The translations under genes were made by a program, and so were the position numbers. Positions 1 to 8,480 of a stretch of 37,607 nucleotides of DNA are shown one piece after another. The stretch is taken from contig LXFE01004415.1 of assembly GCA_001929475.1 (NCBI GenBank), positions 1-37,607 of the forward strand. Reading direction: 5' to 3'. Under the pieces are notes generated by a model. The model did not search any database. It saw nothing but the letters and a program-made list of their open reading frames with translations, and was not told the origin of the DNA. Position 1 is the first letter of the stretch, and each line of letters begins with the position of its first letter. The DNA is from Neolecta irregularis DAH-3. Its lineage: Eukaryota > Ascomycota > Neolectomycetes > Neolectales > Neolectaceae.

Positions 1-861
1 AACTAGGTCATTGGATCGGTCTGGCTCGCCATCGGTCTCTCGTATAGGGGAAATGCGGCCGGTTGTATCACTGGGTCTAGTTTAGAGAAGTTTCTTATCT
101 TTTATTTTTATTAGCTTACTTGGTTTTCCGAGCCACTTGGCATAGCGTGTGTTCTGCGGATAGGATAAAAGGGCTGCGAAGGTTTCTTTTATAAGGAGAG
201 GATACTGTCTGAATAGCGAGTCAAGTCTTTTCTTTGATAACTTGATTCCTCGCTACAAGGCCCCGCCCTAGCACAACAAAGCTTCAACCCCATTCCCACC
301 AAGGACCTACCATTCGTCAAAGCAGTCAAAACTCACTGTGAACACTGATTGGACCTGTGTGCTAACAGGCCCATGGGCCGGATGGGCCGGGCTTTTTGGA
401 TGGGCCGGGCTTTTTCCATAGTCGAGTCCATGAAGACTTTTAATGGGCCGGATTAAGTCCATGGTCCATCCACAACACTGGCATCCGGCGGCGGCGTTAA
501 GCCGCCCGCCCGCTGGACACACTGCTTTGCAGGAAATCTTGAACAGAAGGAAGTCGGAAAGATAAGCTATTATCATTTTGCATCTGGAGTTATAGGTAAG
601 AATGGGTGCAAAACACTGGTCATGATCTGAAATGATTATCAAATGAACTTGAGTCCCCTCACAAGTAGTATATCTAGAAATATAACTACCTAGATGGTCT
701 TTTATTAATAAAACAATATCCGGCTTCAAAATCGTTATCCATATCCAGATGGGTTTACCAAAGTCGGTGCTTTTATATTGGAAGCAAAAAACATGGGGGG
801 TTTAAGAGCACGTGCCATTGAGTACTTCACCATTACTTGTGCCAAATATCGAGTCCGGTCA
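1..861. other. 5' non-coding stretch upstream of ESS2
   Basis: No gene can be supported here. Open frames on the minus strand (307-729) are low-complexity and match no family I know. Positions about 360-520 are markedly GC-rich compared with the AT-rich flanks and carry short repeats, which are listed separately. The last 100 bases before position 862 should hold the ESS2 promoter and 5' UTR, but no clear TATA element is visible. Confidence 0.5.
368..415. repeat. GC-rich palindrome plus 17-bp direct repeat
   Basis: GGCCCATGGGCC at 368-379 is a perfect 12-bp palindrome. It is followed by two identical copies of GATGGGCCGGGCTTTTT at 381-397 and 399-415 (period 18). A related ATGGGCCGGAT lies near 443-453, and a hairpin (arms 490-495 and 501-506, GGCGGC/GCCGCC) follows. 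The minus strand from about 480 starts CAGTGTTGTGG, which looks like one end of a hAT-type DNA transposon, but no matching inverted end was found. It could be a degenerate non-autonomous element. Confidence 0.4.
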
Positions 862-1949
862 ATGTCAGACAGCACAGAACTGGCGGTGCGGCCTAACGAC
901 AACACTATAACAGCCGCAGTGCCGCCTCTGAAAAAGTTGAAACGCCCTGCAGTTGTTCTCGAGGAAGATGAGTATATTGAAGCGCTGAGTAAGATCATCG
1001 AACGCGATTTCTTTCCCCAACTGGCCGAACTTCGCGCCTACAATGAGTATATGGATGCCCTGCAATCAAAGAACGCAGTGTGGATAGAGTCATCTGCAAG
1101 GAGGCTTGCAAATCCGGAGCAACCCAAAGAGAAAGATACCGAGAAATATGATATGAGTAAACGGCTGGATACTTTCCAGGCCATGTACACGAGCGAAGAC
1201 AACGCCTCATTCATTGGACTACTTGATCATACAAATGAACAGAGGAGAAAAGCCCGTCAGTGGGCATGGGAGGGTAATCGGATCAAGAACAACTCGAGAA
1301 CCAAAGACAACCATAACCAGATCGCCTGTATCGACAACCGGCCAGCTTCTGTTCAGAGTTGGAACCATAATGTATTTTGCGTCTTATGTGGATTTTACTA
1401 ATAGTACAGCCCATGAACTCATTGATGTATTTTCCAGAGGGCATTGATGAACCTCTGGTCTGTGACCGTTCAGCTCCAAAAGTCATTTCGCACGCGGCGA
1501 CCCGCCTGCAAACTCTAAAAGACACGTTGGAAGAACCTGCATTATCTAAAGAATCCTCTACAGTCACATCGACCAACGAGCCTTCTGTTCGTGGATATAC
1601 ATTCGTTGATCCAGAAGCCGCTCCCGCGGAACTCGGTGCCCCTCCACTGACTTGGGGTTCTATCGAATCAACTCCCTTGAGGATAACAAGGACACCAGGA
1701 TTCAAAATGCAGGAAATGCCGCGGCGCGATATCTTGGCCTCAAAACTAGTTGACAAGAACTCTAAAAGTCGAAAGATTCCCAAGTTCAGCAGTGGTCCAG
1801 ATCTCAAAAAGGCTATGATGAGTCCTGCAGGCCAGAGATTACTAGGAATGACGAGCGGTGATAGCAATAGTCTACGGACTGCATTGAGAACGCCTGCTCG
1901 GAGTAGACTGAAAGAAGGGTGGACGGTCACACCCAAGGGAAAAATGTGA
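862..1949 (+). CDS. ESS2: ESS2/DGCR14 family nuclear splicing factor
   Basis: Two exons, 862-1371 and 1410-1949, give 349 residues. The N-terminal third carries the hallmark of the Es2 family: EDEYIEALSKIIERDFFPQL, followed by the TSEDNASF motif. The intron is only 38 nt, with a TACTAAT branch site just before TACAG, and joins SWNHN to PMNSLMYFPEG, the conserved N-S-L-M-Y-x-P-E-G segment of the family. Known members (human DGCR14/ESS2, S. pombe Bis1) are nuclear proteins associated with the spliceosome. I chose the ATG at 862 because the family block starts soon after it; an in-frame ATG at 793 would add 23 residues of unconvincing sequence. The gene converges on the UCH37 gene with about 105 bp between the stops. 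Confidence 0.9.
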
Positions 1950-2054
1950 GTTTTACTTTTCTGGAGTTAGGTTTATAAATCTTTGTAGATCATTATAATA
2001 ATATGTCCTCTCACTCATATTTCTATCCACAAATCAGTCAAGTTGATCGATTTT

Positions 2055-3066
2055 TCATCTTTCAGAGCCATCGACACTAGGCTTCCCAGATTCTCTCCTT
2101 GCTTTGGCCCTCTTGGTCCCTTTGAAAATCATATTATCAATCCCAATGTTATCAATCTCAAATTTTAAAGCGGTAATGATCAGGTCTAAAAAATTGAACT
2201 TACGCAATTCATTCTCTTTAGCCCATCTCCTACGTCTCTCTTCTTCTTTCTGTAATAACGCCATATCTCCGATGTCTTGGGCATGAACGCGACGATCTTT
2301 TACTATCGCGAGGAGATTGAAGCGTATTTCATTCGCGGGATATGCGTTGATTCGTTGTTGAATTACTTGGACCACTTTTTCGGGGAAAGAAGAGCAGGTT
2401 CCGTGGTTTATAGGAGCTTCTCTTAGACCGTCTAATTCAAACAACTGGCCGGCGTGTTCTAGATATGCAATAAAATGGAAAACATCGTCATCATCCGTAG
2501 CGGTTTTGACATCCTCGTTGACCCAGGGTTCATTTCGTGCAAAGCTGTTATGGACGCTTCGAATGAGCTCTGTCAGTTAGAATTATCGAGAAGGATGACA
2601 ACCCGAATTACTTAATGCTTCACCTCGAAATTCGGAAGGTAGGTGTTGAGAAAATTCTTTAAATTGAAGTAACTCTGGTCCTAGCTCAATTTCTGGACGG
2701 TTAAGCAAAACAGAAAGGATTGCTTGTGTTGCGCAGGCGTTGTTGATAGTCTAAATATGGATCAGTGTGAAAAATGTAAAAGTGATCCAAATACCTGATT
2801 TGCAAAACACATATCATGCGATGCATCGTAATCCAATCGTCCAAACATTTCCTGCTTCCCGGATCCAACATACTTGAAAAGAAAAATAACTCCATACGGC
2901 CTAGAAAGCTGTAAACATAATTTAACTGGGACTATTACAAAAGTGAACCAAGTTCCGCTACATCTAAAGAGTACAATTCTTCCACCTGTACATGTTTCGT
3001 GCCTAACGATTCGATCAAGGATGTGAAAACTCCGGGATCAGATTCGATGAGTTGCCACCCAGACAT
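2055..3066 (-). CDS. uch2: UCH37/UCHL5-type ubiquitin C-terminal hydrolase
   Basis: Read on the minus strand as exons 3066-2939, 2900-2795, 2750-2612 and 2569-2055 (introns 38, 44 and 42 nt), 295 residues. It starts [19 protein letters not shown], the usual UCH N-terminus. All catalytic residues are present: Gln78 (FANQ), Cys84 (NNACAT), His156 (FHFIAY) and Asp171 (LDGL). The C-terminal arginine-rich helix region ([10 protein letters not shown]) is the ULD-type tail that binds the proteasome subunit Rpn13 in known UCH37 proteins. The enzyme trims ubiquitin chains at the 19S proteasome. The first intron was placed between GSLL and PYGVIFLFK because the alternatives give stops; two residues there are uncertain. 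A second UCH gene lies at 30234-31607. Confidence 0.92.
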
Positions 3067-4137
3067 TGCTGGTAGTTTATGTCAAGTGTTCTCTGTTGCA
3101 TGCGGACTTGGTTTATGATGCACTTTGCATAATCTCTACATAGTTCACGAGATGAAATATGCGTTTAATCTCGTTTCTGTTTTTCGTAACGACTAGATTT
3201 AAACCCGAGATATCTTTCGTTGGACCTCTCAAAAGGGGTGGATGAATTTACCAGACATCAATGATAACCGTGAACTTTCAATTTCAAAAAGCTGATATCG
3301 CTTTGCCTTGATCTCTTGAATGGCTCATTTGATAAAGGGTAAAGGTACCCTATTTCTGTGCTTACAAAATGCACATTTGCTGTGGGATTGAGTTATTGGT
3401 GCTACCCTTAAAGCAGTGTATCCTTCAAATCTTTGCTCTTATGACACGATTTGGAAAGTGTTCGGGACAGCTTTCCTACTGCTGTGTATCTTGCTCCAAT
3501 GAATTACACCTGGACAAGAGATGTAACTAAAACTCTTGTCTAGTGATCTCATGACGACATGTAAAGACACCGATTGTGGTTCCGTCTTTAGAAGACAAAT
3601 TAACAAGCCATAATTACTCCTGTTTAACTTGCTTAACCTGATTTACCTCTTTTAAGTAAGAATGGAATTGAGTATCATGAAAATTCCCTAATCTATTTTA
3701 TTAATGACGACTCAGCAAACCTGTAATGAATAGCTCGGCAAATATGGATGACTCTGAAAGTGAAATGACTATGTTGCAAAACACGGGATAGTCATTTAGG
3801 GAATTTAAAATCGATCAAAAAGCTTTGGTATAACAAAGACAGGATTTGCTATCAAATACAGTTGCGTACTCCAACCAACAGATACTGATGGAGACATACA
3901 GTGTAATGATTGGAATCGTACAGTCCCAGATAAAGGCGAGTAAGGAGCACAACGTAGTGCTAGAGACTGCAACATTCCCCACAGTAAAAAAGCAAGAGGG
4001 ACAGTAAGCAGCAATCGAAATATCCTTTGGTCTAATTTCGACTGAGACGAAATATAAGGCAGAGAAGCACAAACGGAAGTGAAAGAAAAAAAACATCGCA
4101 TCCCAGTGAAATCGCAATAATAAAATGAGTCAAATAC
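3067..4137. other. Intergenic, about 1.07 kb
   Basis: This lies between the UCH37 start and the SKP1 stop. It is AT-rich, with open frames at 3805-4117 (minus) that are hydrophobic but match nothing and overlap the expected SKP1 3' UTR. I see no tRNA-like arms and no repeats. It should contain the UCH37 promoter and the SKP1 terminator. Confidence 0.5.
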
Positions 4138-4855
4138 TCAGCGATCTTCAGCCCACTCGTTTTCTTTTCGAATTTGCGCCTAGTAATTGAGTATACCATA
4201 GACATAAAGAAAAAGACCTCCTCCTCAGGGGTAAAATCGTTGACAATATTGAAAGCCTTTCGGATTTCTTCTGGCGACTTTCCTTTTATCATGTTGGCGA
4301 CAGTTTTACATCCAACGTCAAGAAGTGGTTTTATGTCCATGTAATTCGCTGCCTAAAATGATTGTTAACATATGAAGGAGCAAGATCACGATTCGATTTA
4401 GGTTAAAAATGGTGAAAGCTTCATCGGCGTGATGAATGCGGGAGAGGACATACTAGAATGATTTCAAACAGCATTTCTTGGTCAACCTGCATGAACTTTT
4501 GGTCCCATTCTTCGATATCAGTGCTCTTTTTTCGCGTATCGTCAACCTCTTCTTCTAAGGCAACTGGGTCTGCTCGGTGGTGATCGCAGTATTCCAGAAC
4601 CTGTGGTGCTTAGCCCAAGGATGTAACACATAGCACATCGGCAGTACCTTCTTGAGAACAGGAGTGGTAACGTTTTGCAATGGGATGGCATCTTCACTCT
4701 CACCAACATCAGCAATCATATGTTTGATGAGGATGCTTCGTTCGGCGACTTCGCGATCTGTGCAGACGTTAGGATATGCCACACAATTAGACGCAGGTTG
4801 TTATACCGACCGAAATAACCACGCCATCGCTGGACTGGAGGTTTACTTTGGGCAT
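4138..4855 (-). CDS. SKP1: SKP1, core subunit of SCF ubiquitin ligases
   Basis: Five exons on the minus strand: 4855-4807, 4757-4648, 4600-4454, 4352-4218 and 4179-4138, giving 160 residues, normal for SKP1. The BTB/POZ-like N-terminus has [11 protein letters not shown] and [14 protein letters not shown]. The C-terminal F-box-binding part has [29 protein letters not shown] and the typical end [15 protein letters not shown]1 bridges cullin-1 and F-box proteins; an F-box gene is present at 28702-30105, although linkage need not mean partnership. Introns are 49, 47, 101 and 38 nt; the 101-nt one is an outlier and is discussed separately. The gene is divergent from SMP3 with 266 bp between the starts. 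Confidence 0.96.
4390..4418 (-). other. Possible 29-nt poison exon inside SKP1 intron 3
   Basis: The 101-nt intron (4453-4353) splits exactly into a 35-nt GT-AG unit (4453-4419), a 29-nt segment (4418-4390) and a 37-nt GT-AG unit (4389-4353). Both flanking units have the typical intron size of this genome. The 29-nt segment is not a multiple of three and contains an in-frame TAA, so including it would truncate SKP1. This is inference from sequence only. Confidence 0.3.
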
Positions 4856-5121
4856 GACAAGTATGGGTTGCGATAGCTAGAATAGGCGACGGGGGCAGCT
4901 GGTTAGGTGTTGGTGAGGCGGCTGAAACAAGCCCAAGTCGCTCACGACGAAGCAAGATTTATAAACGGCCTTTTGCAATCAGTGCAAGTTCAAAATGATT
5001 CTGTTTGAGAAATCCCAAATGTCGTGCTCCAAGTGTTCTGCATGAATAAAACGATATTCCTTTCTGTTTTATCTATCGCCGTGTCCAACTCGAGAGCGTG
5101 TTCTGGTGTCTCCAGAACTTA
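4856..5121. promoter_or_regulatory. Divergent promoter region SKP1/SMP3
   Basis: These 266 bp separate the SKP1 start (minus) and the SMP3 start (plus). No protein can be placed here, so it must hold both promoters and 5' UTRs. A GC-richer patch (GGCGACGGGGGCAGC) lies at about 4887-4901. No TATA box is obvious. Confidence 0.5.
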
Positions 5122-6704
5122 ATGTTTTTTCTTACAAAGAAGCGGGCACTCTACGGTCTTCTAGTCCTTTTTCGACTTTATTTTGCCTTTCAGCCTTCGT
5201 ATATCCATCCTGACGAGCATTTTCAGGGCCCAGAGGTCTTGGCGGGTAAGGCGCTCGCTTACATTTTGATTTGTAACAAGGCATTTCAGGAGATTTATTC
5301 AAATGGGAGACAATCAAGACATGGGACTTCAGTTCAGATAAACCAATCCGTGGAATCCTTCCGTTGTGGATCTTTTATGCAATTCCGTTATTATCAACAC
5401 ATCTCTCGCGAGGTTATTTTTTCATTCAATCCTTCTGATTTCAGCCTATTTAAATCCAACATCGATATTCTATGCTTTACGTGCAGCGTTCTTTGTATAT
5501 TCATTCGTGATAGGTCTCACATGTCCTACTGAAAAGTTTAATATTGTATAGATTTATCACTTTACTTCTTAACACAAGACTTTACCTCGGTGCTCGTTTA
5601 CGCTTCAAGTTATATTACATGGACATATCAAACTCATACACTTTCAAACTCTCTCGAAGCGATTATATTGCCATTGATCATTGTAAAAGGGAAACAGTTG
5701 AAGATTATGGTTGTTTTTCCGTACTGTGATTTCACTATTCTGATCCCCAGAATAATCCTGTTACAGCAATGATGTTTGGAGGCCTTGTATCAATTGGGAT
5801 ATTTACCCGTGTGACTTATCCTATATTTATACTTCCAACCTGCTTAGAACTTATTCCACTGTTCGCCCGACGGTATCCATCATCCTTCTCGTAATGAGCT
5901 TATACCTTAGTCCGCTCCAGATATTCATCGTGAGCATGTCTTTCATGTTCATCAGCAGCATGTGTATCGCCGCGGATTCATATTACTATTCATCATTTCA
6001 AATAACCCCTCTTAATAACCTTCGATACAATACCCAATCTACCAATCTCTCAAAACATGGGCTCCATCCCCGACTGACACACCTGCTCGTAAATCTTCCG
6101 ATGTTGCTTGGGCCAGGATTATTCATCCGACCCTCGTACATCCCAAATATCATCTCGGCTATCGTTATCCTTAGTATGATACCGCATCAAGAAGTTCGGT
6201 TCCTTCAACCACTGGTATCGTTATGGCTCGCAGGGCGCAAGCCTAGGTACAAACTATGGTGGTGGTTGTGGATATTATTCAATATTTTCATGGCGACACT
6301 GATGGGATCCTATCACCAAGCTGGAGTTATACCAATGCAAACTCACATCAGAGAGGTATCTAGCGGTGAAGTCGTATGGTGGAAAACATACCCCCCTCCA
6401 TCTTACATTCTTGGTTCAAATAATATCTCCACTTTTCACGCCATAGGATATGATAAAGAAGCCCTTTTCGAATATACCACCTCGCATAACTCATCGTGTG
6501 CTGCCCTCCCCTTTTCTTGTTAACGTGTATAGGTATCTTGTCCTTCCTACCCTACTGAAAGACTCCTTTGAAGGATTCTATGAGGTTTTTCGCTATAAAT
6601 CCCATATTGGATTCGATGATTTGGATTTTAGTGATAGTATACTGGTTGGACTGAAAAATATTTGGTCTTTGAGAGGTTTGAGTTTAATGCAGAGATTGGA
6701 TTAG
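5122..6704 (+). CDS. SMP3: SMP3/PIG-Z GPI mannosyltransferase (GT22)
   Basis: Seven exons: 5122-5245, 5290-5412, 5445-5513, 5552-5709, 5751-5872, 5911-6495 and 6533-6704, giving 450 residues. The catalytic loop motif HPDE at residues 29-32, followed by [10 protein letters not shown], marks the GT22 family; later blocks [33 protein letters not shown] and [14 protein letters not shown] fit SMP3 rather than PIG-B/GPI10 or ALG9/ALG12. The protein is polytopic with many hydrophobic segments. SMP3 adds the fourth mannose to the GPI precursor in the ER, using dolichol-phosphate-mannose. Introns are 44, 32, 38, 41, 38 and 37 nt. The 32-nt one is among the shortest in the window. I used the ATG at 5122; the frame upstream has no better ATG. 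Confidence 0.9.
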
Positions 6705-7336
6705 ATTTATAAGATCGAATTTTGCAACCGTTCATATTGATTTAACCCTAACAGTATTAATGATAGACCAACCAGTGAATCAATTGCCGGAAGATAACTG
6801 TAACAAGATATCTTTACTACTATGATGAGTAGGTAACACAAAAGATAAGGCACTACAGGATGCACAAGGAGTGTACAAAGAATGATGAGAATATAGGCCA
6901 ATGCGCATCAACCAGCCAGCCTTCCACAATAAGAAATAATTAGACAAGAGAAAATATAACAAAGTAGAAGCCCCTCTATCAATGCCCTGGAACCGGCAAG
7001 ATAGGATGAATGACGGTATGAGAAAACGGTGAGAAGTCCGGGAAAAATAAGTATTCTGTTGACCGTGCTACAAGCTGTCTCTTCTCTCCAAATTGAACAC
7101 ATTTTAGCAAGAGCTTTCGTAAATGAGGAGATTCTGGGTTGAGATGATTCAGCCTCTCCTTATTTTTCCGCTATAGTTTTCATTCTACGAAACAGCTGTT
7201 AGGACGCCTCCGAGCCCGTGAGTCACTTCCTTCTCTTTGCTCCGCTTCACTTTCAGCTCTCTCCTGAGTTACCGTTATAAATTTTTTTCTTTGGGAGATC
7301 TAGGGATGCTCTTCATCCCCCGAGTCCAGGTGTAAG
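6705..7336. other. Gene-free AT-rich stretch downstream of SMP3
   Basis: No coding gene is supported. Several small minus-strand open frames overlap here, but their translations look random. From about 7336 down to 7200 the minus strand continues straight from the LTR-like element and might be its leader, with TGG eight bases after the LTR end as a possible but unproven primer-binding site. Confidence 0.4.
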
Positions 7337-7858
7337 TGTTGAAGCTCGAGTTCGGATAAGACCAGGTTTTATTATACTAGCCTAAGTGAGTGAACTTAGA
7401 TAAGGAACGCCAATCTACTTTATATAATACAATTTAAAATGCCGCAATATTATTTCAAGCCTTCCTTCCGTAATGGTAAGCTCTACCCGATGGTATATGC
7501 TTACACCAGCTTTCCTCTCGTTCACCTGACTCAACCTCCGCTGTTCTCTTGTTTCTCCTCGATAATAAGCCTCTGTATACTGCACACCAGTAGCACAAGA
7601 CTAGTAAGCCCTTATTGTCATTATTTTAAATATAAACAAGGATACAGTTACTGGTAATGGTATGCTCTCTTCAGAGTAACAATACTGGTTAGAGCATTCA
7701 GTCTCTTGATACCCAGTAGTGTCCTTTATATATCCTGATATATACTGGATTACACAGAGTGTCTCGGTCTAACTAGTAGTTTGTCCACATGGCATTCTAA
7801 ATGACCATACATTTGTGAGCGGTAGATAATCTCTTATCAACGAGCCCCATGATCAACA
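7337..7858 (-). mobile_element. LTR-like sequence, Ty1/copia-type remnant
   Basis: Read on the minus strand, the 522-bp segment begins TGTTGA and ends TCAACA, a 6-bp terminal inverted repeat of the type found in Ty1/copia LTRs. It has a TATATAAA box about 127 bp in and an AATAAA signal about 485 bp in, the order expected of a U3-R-U5 LTR. There is no target-site duplication (flanks GTAAG and TTTCT differ), and no gag or pol coding sequence was seen. It is either a solo LTR with a lost duplication or a truncated element. Confidence 0.45.
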
Positions 7859-8480
7859 TTTCTAAAAAAACATACATCACAAATATAATATTATATTCAT
7901 TCCTATTGATTAAATTTATAATATGATGCCATGGTGCTTTGACACCCTTGATAGAAAGAGCCGGAATCGAAGCACCTGTACAGTCGTCACTCCATTGTAG
8001 TTTTTTAAAATTATACCGTAGTTCGTATCCGCCGTTCATTGAAGCTAAAGAAAGGGCTATATTTCACATATCGAATGCAGCAGCGACTATCTCGCCTATT
8101 CGATGCGACATTCGCAAGTTCACCTACATAAGGCACAAGGTCCGAAGTTGTCGGGGTGGCATGAAATTTTCTTCTTCAAAGATTTCTCTTGCAATAACTT
8201 GCAATCGTGTATTTTCCCCTATTTTTGATCGACATTGCCATTTGAAATCACTTTATAAATATACAGATGTTATCTCGGATTCGCACATTTCATCACACTT
8301 TTGGACTGACCGAAACCAAGACTTCTGAACAAGTGTATCAATACACGCTTGGCTAGTCCTTCGATTTTCTGACTCGCCCTCGTATTATGAAACGCAGTTG
8401 TGACCGTCTTATACAGGAACAGTTATCGGCAGACAATGTGTAAGCTAGAGGTATCTTTCATCGCGATAATAGTCAGAAAA
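7859..8480. other. Intergenic before the AlkB-like gene
   Basis: This 620-bp stretch holds one 129-codon plus-strand open frame (7939-8328) without any recognisable domain; I treat it as chance or 5' leader. A hairpin with 10-bp arms at 7933-7942 and 7967-7976 is listed separately. Short plus-strand open sequence leads into the gene at 8481, and an in-frame ATG at 8436 is a possible alternative start. Confidence 0.4.
7933..7976. other. 10-bp stem hairpin
   Basis: GGTGCTTTGA (7933-7942) pairs with TCGAAGCACC (7967-7976), all ten positions pairing in RNA with one U-G wobble, around a 24-nt loop. It resembles neither a complete tRNA nor a known terminator. It could be a structured leader element or chance. 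Confidence 0.3.

Noticed and set aside
307-729. 140-codon minus-strand frame near the left edge
   Set aside because: Its translation consists partly of repeat-encoded residues, and no protein family is recognised.
1274-1409. 136-nt intron in ESS2
   Set aside because: Frame does not fit, and the region 1274-1371 encodes residues ending in SVQSWNHN, which match the family before the NSLMY block.
1283-1936. 217-codon minus-strand open frame
   Set aside because: Lies antisense to ESS2 exon 2, which has clear family motifs; no recognisable domain in the antisense product.
7943-7980. tRNA-like arm (GGAATCGAAGC)
   Set aside because: Resembles a T-loop in reverse, but no matching D-arm, anticodon arm or acceptor stem could be folded.
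7939-8328. 129-codon plus-strand open frame
   Set aside because: No domain, odd composition, and not joinable in an obvious way to the AlkB-like gene.
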